DNA from: Candidatus Opitulatrix roisinitermitis
Lineage (GTDB): Bacteria; Actinomycetota; Actinomycetes; Actinomycetales; Bifidobacteriaceae
Direction of reading: 5' to 3'
Length of the DNA stretch: 24,331 bases
NCBI GenBank assembly: GCA_031288055.1
Contig: JAITSD010000004.1
Location: forward strand, 1-24,331
Of this stretch, positions 6,244-13,167 are shown piece after piece; position 1 is the stretch's first letter; every line of letters begins with the position of its first letter. The translations under genes and the position numbers were made by a program. The notes under the pieces are model-generated. The model was not told the origin of the DNA and did not search any database. It saw only the letters and a list, made by a program, of their open reading frames with translations.

Positions 6244-7197
6244 ATGTTAATTAGTCTATGTATGCCAGTTTATAATGAACAGGCAGGCATAGTTTTTTTC
6301 TATAAAGAATTATTAGAAAATTTAAAAAAAATTAATTATAATTTTGAAATTATTTTTATAGACGATGGCTCAAATGACGAAACAGTGACTAAATTAAAAA
6401 ATAATTTAATTAAGTTGCCAAAAATTAAAACTAAAATAGTGGCTTTATCGCGTAATTTCGGCAAAGAAAATGCTCTAATGGCTGGTGTGGCTCAAGCTAA
6501 AGGCGATCTGACTATTATGTTAGATAGCGATGGTCAACACCCCATAACTAAAATTGCTGACTTTATAGATAAATGGCAAAACACTCAGGCTAATATAATT
6601 ATTGGTCTAAGAACCGCTAATAAAACTAATTCACCTTTTAGAAAACTGGGCTCATATATTTATAATAAACTTATTAACCAAACTAATAATATTAGCCGAA
6701 CTGGTAATGTTAGTCAAACTGATTTTTTACTAATGGACAATTTTGCCAAACAAGCTTTTTTGCAATATAAAGAACATAATCGAAATAATCGCCAAATCAT
6801 TTCTAACTTAGGATTTAACAAGGCTTTTGTAGAGTTTTCAGCTTTACCCAGAAAGCACGGCCAAGCCTCCTATTCCTCAATTAAATTAATTTTGCTTTTT
6901 TTTAACTCGTTAGTTACAAAAACCGTTAAACCACTTTATCTTTCCCTATTTTTAGGTTCAATAATTAGTGGCCTATCATTTTTATTAGGTTGTTTCATAT
7001 TAATTGAACAATTTATTTTAAGTGACCCTATACAAATGAAATTTAGCGGAGTGGCTTGTTTATCTATTTTATTATTATTCTTAGTGGGGGTTATTATAAC
7101 CTTTATAGGTATTATTTCCATTTACTTATCAACTATTTTAAAAAACTCTTTAAACCGCCCTTTATTTTTAATTGATGAAAAAAATAGTCTATTGTAA
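6244..7197 (+). CDS. Membrane-bound family 2 glycosyltransferase (GtrB/DPM1-like)
   Basis: The 317-residue protein has an N-terminal GT-A catalytic domain and two C-terminal membrane helices (about 230-255 and 268-297). This is the layout of polyprenyl-phosphate glycosyltransferases such as GtrB, CsbB and YkcC. Visible motifs are CMPVYNE (6-12), FIDDGSND (38-45), SRNFGKENALMAG (69-81) and the metal-binding DSD in LDSDGQHP (93-100). The expected reaction is transfer of a sugar from a nucleotide donor to undecaprenyl or similar lipid phosphate on the cytoplasmic face, for later use in wall or surface glycan decoration. The sugar cannot be predicted. A UppP homologue, which replenishes the same lipid carrier pool, is encoded at 11140. 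The stop lies 11 bp before the hisS ATG, so the two are probably co-transcribed although unrelated in function. Confidence 0.88.
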   Translation: MLISLCMPVYNEQAGIVFFYKELLENLKKINYNFEIIFIDDGSNDETVTKLKNNLIKLPKIKTKIVALSRNFGKENALMAGVAQAKGDLTIMLDSDGQHPITKIADFIDKWQNTQANIIIGLRTANKTNSPFRKLGSYIYNKLINQTNNISRTGNVSQTDFLLMDNFAKQAFLQYKEHNRNNRQIISNLGFNKAFVEFSALPRKHGQASYSSIKLILLFFNSLVTKTVKPLYLSLFLGSIISGLSFLLGCFILIEQFILSDPIQMKFSGVACLSILLLFLVGVIITFIGIISIYLSTILKNSLNRPLFLIDEKNSLL

Positions 7198-7208
7198 ATC
7201 AAACTTAT

Positions 7209-8552
7209 ATGAAAATATCTGGTTTTAAACAGTTCTCGCCCCAGCTTATGCTGATAGAAAAAAACTTTCTGCAAATTATAACAGAAGTTTTTGAAGTTTA
7301 TGGATTTCAAAATATTGAACCAAGGGCAGCTCAAAGACTAGAGGATTTACTAGCTAAAGGCGAAACCTCTAAAGAAATATATTTGATAAATCGTTTGCAG
7401 AGCATAAATGATAATAGAACCAAAACCGATCTGACAAAAAGTCAACAATTAGGTTTACGATTTGACCATACAATACCTCTAAGAAATTATATTTTAGAAT
7501 TTGCTAATGACATAAACTTCCCTTTTAGAGCATATCAAATTGGCAAAGTTTGGCGAGGAGAAAGAGCTCAAGCTGGTAGGTTTAGAGAGTTTAACCAAGC
7601 CGATATTGACATTGTTAGCAACGGGGAATTACCAGCTATATCGGAAATTGATTGCATATTAGCTATGAATAAAATATTTACCAAATTGAGTAAACTAGGC
7701 TGTCCCCCAATAGAAATTAATTTAAATAGTCGCCAAATAGTTCAGGCTTTTTATCAATTCATCAGTCTTACCCAAATTGACAAAGTTTTAGGATTGATTG
7801 ACAAAATTGATAAAGTAGGTTCTGAAACTATAGCCGATGAATTGATAAAAAATAATTTAGCTAAAACTGAACAAATTGATAAGATTTTTTTGTTTTTAAA
7901 TCTCACTAAAGATATTAAACATAATAATTATGAACAAGATTTAAAAACTTTTCAGACCGAAATTATAGACGAAAATACCTATAATCAAATTGCTAAACAA
8001 CTGCAATTTATTTATCGACTAAAGCACCTAGGGGTTAATAATATTAAACTTAATTTTAAAATTGCTCGCGGATTAGATTATTATACAGGTATAGTTTTAG
8101 AAACTTTTTTAAATAATCACACCGCTCTAGGATCTATTTGTTCTGGCGGACGCTATGACAAGCTTATTTCACAAGGTAAAACCACATATCAAGGTATAGG
8201 TCTTTCTATTGGTATAACTCGCCTGATAGATATTTTACAAACTCATAATTTATTAAGCAATACTCCTCAATCATATATTGATATATTAGTAATTTTAGAT
8301 TCTGAAACTTCTGAGGATACACAAAAATCTCTACAAATTGCTGAAGCCTTACGCCAAAATAATAATAAAACTATTATAAGCCCTAAAGCTTGGAAATACG
8401 GTAAACAAATTGAATACGCTAACAAATTAGGTATAAAATATGTTTGGTTTAACTCCCAACAAAACTCAAATATATATGAAGGATCAGTTAAAAATATTAT
8501 TAATGGCCAACAAATATCTGCCAATGCCAAGAGTTTTGCTATCAGAAATTAA
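7209..8552 (+). CDS. hisS: Histidyl-tRNA synthetase
   Basis: Class II synthetase for tRNA-His, 447 residues, full length. The N-terminal catalytic core has LRFDHTIPLRNY (83-94), motif 2 in KVWRGERAQAGRFREFNQAD (113-132), the HisRS-specific RGLDYYTG (287-294), SGGRYDKLI (312-320) and motif 3 GLSIGITRL (331-339). A C-terminal anticodon-binding domain begins near 355. The LRFDxTxPL wording and WRGERxQxGRFREFxQxDID place it with the branch found in bifidobacteria and some other lineages rather than the LRPEGT branch. The start codon fits the family start (ISGF). No Shine-Dalgarno is visible; it follows the glycosyltransferase gene by 11 bp. It converges with the permease gene ending at 8565. Confidence 0.95.
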   Translation: MKISGFKQFSPQLMLIEKNFLQIITEVFEVYGFQNIEPRAAQRLEDLLAKGETSKEIYLINRLQSINDNRTKTDLTKSQQLGLRFDHTIPLRNYILEFANDINFPFRAYQIGKVWRGERAQAGRFREFNQADIDIVSNGELPAISEIDCILAMNKIFTKLSKLGCPPIEINLNSRQIVQAFYQFISLTQIDKVLGLIDKIDKVGSETIADELIKNNLAKTEQIDKIFLFLNLTKDIKHNNYEQDLKTFQTEIIDENTYNQIAKQLQFIYRLKHLGVNNIKLNFKIARGLDYYTGIVLETFLNNHTALGSICSGGRYDKLISQGKTTYQGIGLSIGITRLIDILQTHNLLSNTPQSYIDILVILDSETSEDTQKSLQIAEALRQNNNKTIISPKAWKYGKQIEYANKLGIKYVWFNSQQNSNIYEGSVKNIINGQQISANAKSFAIRN

Positions 8553-8564
8553 TACGACTAAAAA

Positions 8565-9308
8565 TTAATAATGAATAATTAAATAATCAAAAATTAGTTT
8601 CACTAAAGCTTGTAAAATAGCTCCCACCAACAAAACAATTAACACCCAAGCTAAAAGTAAATTAGTATCAATATATAATTTGGCATAATAAATTTGTTCG
8701 CCAACCGAACCATTAGTTATAGCTATAACTTGGGCAGCAATGGCTGATTTAAAAGCAAAACCAATCCCTATATTAGCTGAAGCAAAAAGTTCAGGTAAAA
8801 TCTGCGGCAGATGAACTTTAGTTAATCTCATAAATGGCGAACAACCGAAAACATCAGCCACTTCATCTAGCTCTTTATCTAAATGGGCAAAAGATGAACT
8901 AGTATTGATAAAAACTATTGGACAAACCGTTATTATAACAATAATAATACCTACAAATTCCGGAGTGAAATAAAGCAATAAAGCCATAATTATAACCACC
9001 ACAGGCGTGGAACGGCAAAACCCTATCAAAGGTTCCACCAATATTTTGACCGTCATAAACCTAAAAGCCAAATAAGCTAAAACAGCTCCAAATAAAAAAG
9101 CCATTATAAAACCACTTAGAACTAAGAAACAAGTATATAAAACTATATTTAGAGTTTGCCAATTTAACAAATTCCAAAACTCACCAAACACCGTTATAGG
9201 ACTCACCTGTATATAAAAACTAGGCACAAAGGATAAGGCTTGCCAAAAACCTAACCAAAATAACACACCAACTATTCGCCAAAACCGCTGCTTTTTGTCG
9301 CTAAACAT
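8565..9308 (-). CDS. ABC transporter permease, NitT/TauT-like family
   Basis: The 247-residue integral membrane protein has about six hydrophobic helices. It also has the permease cytoplasmic loop that docks the ATPase: DEVADVFGCSPFMRLTKVHL plus PQILPEL, a version of the EAA---G---------I-LP motif. The helical pattern and motif placement resemble SsuC/TauC/NrtB-type permeases that pair with a periplasmic-type binding protein and an ATPase. Neither partner is encoded beside it: downstream is the convergent hisS and upstream is the TPR/VWA cluster. The substrate cannot be assigned. It lies 43 bp downstream of the TPR-like gene on the same strand and might belong to that transcription unit. Confidence 0.8.
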   Translation of the reverse strand: MFSDKKQRFWRIVGVLFWLGFWQALSFVPSFYIQVSPITVFGEFWNLLNWQTLNIVLYTCFLVLSGFIMAFLFGAVLAYLAFRFMTVKILVEPLIGFCRSTPVVVIIMALLLYFTPEFVGIIIVIITVCPIVFINTSSSFAHLDKELDEVADVFGCSPFMRLTKVHLPQILPELFASANIGIGFAFKSAIAAQVIAITNGSVGEQIYYAKLYIDTNLLLAWVLIVLLVGAILQALVKLIFDYLIIHY

Positions 9309-9351
9309 AAAATATAATTATTACTCTAAAATTAATAATCTTACAGTTAGT

Positions 9352-10050
9352 TTACCATTTCTGACCTTGAAAATCAGTTGAGCCATTAACTAAATCATAA
9401 GCGTTTAAATATTCTGAAATAGCATCTGTATTTTGGTTATTTAACTCATTTTTATTATTATCCGTTTGATTGCTTTTAGGCGGTTTAGTATTTTTATCAG
9501 TTTGGGAATTATTTGGAACTAAATTATTTAAAACATTAGTATCATTATACAAAACAGTCCTTAAATTATTTAAAAAATCCTGATCATAATTTTGGCAAAA
9601 TGATAACTGTTGATTGCGTAAAGTAGCTGCCACATTTAAAAAAGCTATAATGGCTTTACTTATGGCTTGTGATTTAGTTTGTTTAAAAATATTAGTATAA
9701 GAAGCCGCATTTTGCTCAAAAGACACAGCCCAATTATTAGCAATTAAACACCGAGCCCGATTATCACCGCTGGCTAAATTATAACTTATTTGAAAGTTGT
9801 CTCTAGCTTCATTATAATTTGCCATTTGTAAAAAAGCTGTACCCTTATTAAAATACTCTTTCCAAGGTTCAAAAGCTAATATTGGCTGAGCAACGCCAAA
9901 CGATTGAATAGAATCCTCATAAGCTTTATTATTGTATTTATCTATAGCTTGTGACATTTGACAATATCGAGTTAAAATAACCGATCCACACAATAATGAC
10001 AAACAGCCTAAGCCAACAAAAATAACAATTAAATATTTTCTAATTCGCAT
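9352..10050 (-). CDS. Membrane-anchored TPR-like protein following a VWA gene
   Basis: This 232-residue protein has an N-terminal hydrophobic helix (about 7-29), acting as a signal anchor. A helical region at about 35-160 follows, with TPR-like spacing such as AIDKYNNKAYEDSIQSFGVA, EYFNKGTAFLQMANYNEARD and FQISYNLASG. A low-complexity Asn/Gln/Lys-rich linker comes next (about 180-208), then a short C-terminal segment. ATG follows an AGGA-type ribosome binding site in the tail of the VWA gene, which ends 9 bp upstream, so the pair is an operon. VWA plus TPR pairs also occur in Bat-type (aerotolerance) operons, where they form membrane scaffolds; MoxR and DUF58 genes are not present here. The exact role is unknown. 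Confidence 0.7.
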   Translation of the reverse strand: MRIRKYLIVIFVGLGCLSLLCGSVILTRYCQMSQAIDKYNNKAYEDSIQSFGVAQPILAFEPWKEYFNKGTAFLQMANYNEARDNFQISYNLASGDNRARCLIANNWAVSFEQNAASYTNIFKQTKSQAISKAIIAFLNVAATLRNQQLSFCQNYDQDFLNNLRTVLYNDTNVLNNLVPNNSQTDKNTKPPKSNQTDNNKNELNNQNTDAISEYLNAYDLVNGSTDFQGQKW

Positions 10051-10059
10051 TATCTAATC

Positions 10060-11115
10060 CTATATACCCCTGGTTGAAACTGCCATATTTACAAAATGAT
10101 AAAACTCCCAAATAACTAAAAGACCTATTAACAATTCAAATGGCCAAACCGTCGGCTGAATAATTGGCATAAGATCTCTTTGTAAAAGGTTAACTTGTTC
10201 AACATTTGACACATTTATAAAATTAGTCAAATCTATTTTGCTATCTGAATAAAAATATTGCAATGATAAATCTTTAGCTAAAGCAGTTAAAACAACGGGA
10301 TTAATTTTAGAAATAGCATCTTGTCCGCCTTTAGCTGGATCTTTTATGTATTCCGATGTTATAACATCTTGATTTTTGCCAATTCTATCTGATTGGCTAT
10401 TGAAATTATAAGGTTTTATTTTTGAACCTTGTAAACTCCCATAACCAATAACTGCCCCGCCATCAATATAGTCTTTTACAGTATCAAAAGCCGATAATTG
10501 AGGATTAGCGGCGTTATCACCAACATTATTTTCACCATCAGATAAAAAGTAAATAAAGTTTTTAGATTTAGAATTAGCAATTCTAGCAGCTCTTAAATCG
10601 TTACCTATTTCTGAAGCTGATATATCAATTTTAGTGCCTTGGGAATATTTAGTAATTTGCGGCGTTAAAGCATTAATATATGATATAACCCCAGAACTAT
10701 CATAAGTTAAAGGCACTTGAGTTATAGCCACTGAATCAAAAGTTATAAGACCAAATTGAGCATCCGTATAAAGATTTATAATTTTTTTCATATCATCTTT
10801 TGCTCCATCCAAACGACTTTTGTTGGCTGCAAAATCCTCCGCATTCATGGAACCTGTTCGATCAACCACAAATAAAACATTAGTTTGAGGCTGCGGCTGT
10901 AAAGCCTCGCCAACTTGCCAAGATGGACCTAAAATTATAAAACCTATTAACAATAAAATCAAAGCTCGCCGCAGCCAATCAAGTGGTTTAGCGTCAGTAG
11001 CAATATAGTCTTTTTTGATTTCCCATATTTTTATAAATATAGCAGCCAAGCCTAATAAAATAAAACTGATAAATATAATTGTCAACCATAAAGGAAAAAA
11101 AAGCTGAACAGTCAT
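10060..11115 (-). CDS. von Willebrand factor A domain membrane protein
   Basis: The protein has 351 residues. Two N-terminal membrane helices (about 7-30 and 49-65) and one near the C-terminus (about 320-345) flank a VWA domain. The metal-ion site reads DRTGS (85-89), with Thr in place of the first Ser of the usual DxSxS, and a second MIDAS aspartate lies in FLSDGEN (D193). The topology matches BatA/BatB-like proteins and actinobacterial VWA proteins, with the domain probably outside the membrane. A TPR-like partner follows. The uppP gene ends 24 bp upstream, so uppP-VWA-TPR may be one transcript. Proposed role: metal-dependent protein binding at the envelope. No ligand or pathway can be assigned. 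Confidence 0.82.
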   Translation of the reverse strand: MTVQLFFPLWLTIIFISFILLGLAAIFIKIWEIKKDYIATDAKPLDWLRRALILLLIGFIILGPSWQVGEALQPQPQTNVLFVVDRTGSMNAEDFAANKSRLDGAKDDMKKIINLYTDAQFGLITFDSVAITQVPLTYDSSGVISYINALTPQITKYSQGTKIDISASEIGNDLRAARIANSKSKNFIYFLSDGENNVGDNAANPQLSAFDTVKDYIDGGAVIGYGSLQGSKIKPYNFNSQSDRIGKNQDVITSEYIKDPAKGGQDAISKINPVVLTALAKDLSLQYFYSDSKIDLTNFINVSNVEQVNLLQRDLMPIIQPTVWPFELLIGLLVIWEFYHFVNMAVSTRGI

Positions 11116-11139
11116 AAAATTAAAAAATGGCCATAAAAA

Positions 11140-11994
11140 TTAAAAAGCTGGAATAACGCCTAACGCTAAAATAACTGCCAATAACAAACCAATTACAATT
11201 CTGTAATAAACAAACCCTCTAAATGAATGACTAGAAATTAATTTCAAAAAACCAATTATAACCATATAACCAACCACAAAAGCCACTAAAGTGGCTATAA
11301 AAGCTGAAGCAAAGCCGGGAAAATTAGCTGGCGGGTTTTTTATACAATCAACTAACTCAAACAAACCCGAGCCAAAAACTGCCGGTATAGCTAATAAAAA
11401 AGAATATCTAGCTGCCGTTTTTCTATCAAAACCAGCTAATAAACCAGCTGTTATAGATCCACCCGAGCGAGAAACTCCTGGAATTAAAGCCAGAGCTTGT
11501 CCAAAGCCAAAAATTAGTGTACCTAAAATATTTAAATCCTTAGTGGTTTTTTGCTTTAACCCAATTTGATCTGCTATTCCTAAAAATAAACCAAAAATAA
11601 TTAAAACTGTAGCAGTTAACCATAAATTACGAAAAGTAGTTTCTATTTGACTTTTTAAAAGCAGCCCTAAAATCACCACTGGCAAAGAACCAACTACTAT
11701 ATACCAAGCCATTCGAGCGTTAAAATCATTTGCTCCTAAACGAGACTTTAAGTCTTTACCTTTTTTGCCAATTAAACTACGCCACCAACCTAAAAATAAT
11801 CTAACAATATCACGGCGAAAATATAATATAACGGCAGCTTCTGTACCTATTTGCGTAATAGCGGTGAAAGCTGCTCCAGTATCACCTAGATCCATTAGCG
11901 TACTAACAATCCTAATATGAGCCGATGACGAAATCGGCAAAAACTCAGTTAATCCTTGAACTAACCCTAAAAAAATTGCTTGAAAAAAATTCAT
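11140..11994 (-). CDS. uppP: Undecaprenyl-diphosphatase (UppP/BacA)
   Basis: Integral membrane phosphatase that converts undecaprenyl diphosphate to the monophosphate, recycling the lipid carrier for peptidoglycan and surface glycans; it often confers bacitracin tolerance. 284 residues, normal length. Both catalytic regions are present: GLVQGLTEFLPISSSAH (10-26, with the conserved E17 and H26) and PGVSRSGGSIT (172-182, with R176). Multiple hydrophobic helices are evident. Wording such as SSAHIRIVSTL and GAAFTAITQIGTEAAVILYFRRD is of the actinobacterial type. A consensus -10 (TATAAT) lies 5 nt before the ATG and there is no Shine-Dalgarno, so it probably heads its own leaderless transcript. 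A VWA gene follows after 24 bp. Confidence 0.95.
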   Translation of the reverse strand: MNFFQAIFLGLVQGLTEFLPISSSAHIRIVSTLMDLGDTGAAFTAITQIGTEAAVILYFRRDIVRLFLGWWRSLIGKKGKDLKSRLGANDFNARMAWYIVVGSLPVVILGLLLKSQIETTFRNLWLTATVLIIFGLFLGIADQIGLKQKTTKDLNILGTLIFGFGQALALIPGVSRSGGSITAGLLAGFDRKTAARYSFLLAIPAVFGSGLFELVDCIKNPPANFPGFASAFIATLVAFVVGYMVIIGFLKLISSHSFRGFVYYRIVIGLLLAVILALGVIPAF

Positions 11995-11999
11995 AAAAT

Positions 12000-12005
12000 A
12001 TTATA
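12000..12005 (-). promoter_or_regulatory. Consensus -10 element for leaderless uppP transcript
   Basis: On the minus strand a perfect TATAAT is followed by ATTTT and then the uppP ATG. This places the expected transcription start on the start codon. It is the clearest instance of the spacing seen at several other genes in this window. Confidence 0.6.
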
Positions 12006-12024
12006 ATTTAATGGACTTTAAAAA

Positions 12025-12201
12025 TTAAACCTCGTAAATATCTGGATCGCCATCGCCGTCTAAATCATTTGGATCTTCATCATCAGTATCTAACGCAACA
12101 CCCATAAATCTTTCGGCATCCTCTTCACTATCAACTATAGCCTCATCAATAGACACGTTATCTGGATTAGCATAATCATCATCATAAATATCTGGCACCA
12201 T
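12025..12201 (-). CDS. Very acidic 58-residue protein
   Basis: This short open frame runs from ATG (12201-12199) to TAA (12027-12025). By my count it has 23 Asp/Glu and only one basic residue among 58 (R31). PDIY occurs near both ends (3-6 and 53-56). The C-terminus contains DLDGDGDPD (46-54), which resembles a calcium-binding loop or dockerin-like spacing. There is no signal peptide or membrane segment. Codon choice and the absence of stops in an otherwise AT-rich stretch support real coding. A TAAACT hexamer lies 6 nt before the ATG. It follows the small membrane protein gene by 12 bp and precedes uppP. Small acidic proteins of this kind are known near suf or envelope genes in some bacteria, but I do not recognise a named family. 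Confidence 0.65.
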   Translation of the reverse strand: MVPDIYDDDYANPDNVSIDEAIVDSEEDAERFMGVALDTDDEDPNDLDGDGDPDIYEV

Positions 12202-12207
12202 ATTAAA

Positions 12208-12213
12208 AGTTTA
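12208..12213 (-). promoter_or_regulatory. Possible -10 element before the acidic small protein
   Basis: On the minus strand TAAACT is followed by TTTAAT and then ATG at 12201, the same 6-nt spacing as at aspS, sufB and the glycosyltransferase. TGATAAACT is shared with the glycosyltransferase promoter. It lies in the 12-bp gap after the upstream gene, so the gene may have its own start or be read from the suf transcript. Confidence 0.4.
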
Positions 12214-12486
12214 TCACACCTTAAAATGTCTAATTTCTAAAATAAAAATTATTAAACTACCGGTTAATAAAATAATTATTAAACTATTTCTATCATAAAA
12301 GCCCATTGGTGCCACAAACACAAAAACCGAAAATAAAATAATCATTTTACAAAGCCAGGAAAATAGAATTAGTGCCATTTTAACAGGCAGGGAAAAATCT
12401 TTGCTAAGATATATCACCAAAGGCACAGTTGCCCAGAAAAAACCTAAAATACCTAACGACAATAAAATACTATAAAAATAAGTCAT
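12214..12486 (-). CDS. Small three-helix membrane protein in the suf cluster
   Basis: The 90-residue, strongly hydrophobic protein has probable membrane helices at about 5-27, 36-60 and 69-86, and ends with the basic tail RHFKV. Its ATG overlaps the sufD stop codon (ATGA), so translation is coupled to sufD. It occupies a place where sufC or sufS would often be found in suf operons. I do not recognise a family; a small accessory membrane protein is all that can be said. Confidence 0.65.
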   Translation of the reverse strand: MTYFYSILLSLGILGFFWATVPLVIYLSKDFSLPVKMALILFSWLCKMIILFSVFVFVAPMGFYDRNSLIIILLTGSLIIFILEIRHFKV

Positions 12487-13154
12487 TTTAATAAAGCTAT
12501 AATTTGTTTATCAAGTGATATCCTTTTATCTTTATCAGCAAAATTGTCTAAAACTTCTAAAGCGAATCCCTCCACTAAAACTTGTTTAGCTTGAGTGGCT
12601 GATAAACCCCGACTCATAAGATAAAAAAGTTGTTCTTCATCAAAACGACCAATAGCTGAAGCATGACCTGCCCCTAAAATATCACCTTGTAAAATCTCTA
12701 AATTAGGCACAGAATAGGCTCTGGCGCCTTTGGCTAAAATCATATTTTTATTAGCTTCATAAGTTTGAGTGCCGCGGGCAGCTTGATTTATAATAACATT
12801 AGAGTCCCAAAAAACTCTGGACTTAGGTGAAATTAAAACCCCTTTATATAAAATATTTGATTGGCAATTTGGAGCATTATGCACCACTTCTAAATTGAAA
12901 GCTGGTTGATTATCTTTATCAACAATATATAAACAATAAACTTCTAATTTAGAATTAGCTTCATCTAAACTAATATTTAAATCAACTCCATTTTGCGTAC
13001 CTAAAGCAAAAATATAAATTATTTGATTTTCACCAGATGTTAAACTTTTTTGTAAACTTATTTGTTCACCATCTTTAGTTTGTTCAATTAAAATTTGTTT
13101 TTGGCTCATACTAATCCCGAAATTTTTAACAATAATTTGATTTTTAATAGCCAA
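12483..13154 (-). CDS. sufD: Shortened SufD-like Fe-S cluster assembly protein
   Basis: SufD partners SufB and the SufC ATPase in the SufBCD scaffold that builds Fe-S clusters. This copy has 223 residues, about half the usual ~400, and keeps mainly the C-terminal beta-helix core and tail. The diagnostic region is AGHASAIGRFDEEQLFYLMS followed by RGLSATQAKQVLVEGF (about 163-200), with the histidine that aligns with the functional SufD His. The N-terminal helical domain is missing. The upstream intergenic DNA is only 13 bp after sufB, so there is no room for the missing part; either the gene is naturally minimal or the 5' part was lost. It overlaps the next membrane gene by 4 nt. sufC, sufS and sufU are absent from this window. 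Confidence 0.85.
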   Translation of the reverse strand: MAIKNQIIVKNFGISMSQKQILIEQTKDGEQISLQKSLTSGENQIIYIFALGTQNGVDLNISLDEANSKLEVYCLYIVDKDNQPAFNLEVVHNAPNCQSNILYKGVLISPKSRVFWDSNVIINQAARGTQTYEANKNMILAKGARAYSVPNLEILQGDILGAGHASAIGRFDEEQLFYLMSRGLSATQAKQVLVEGFALEVLDNFADKDKRISLDKQIIALLK

Positions 13155-13167
13155 ACAATTTTTAACA

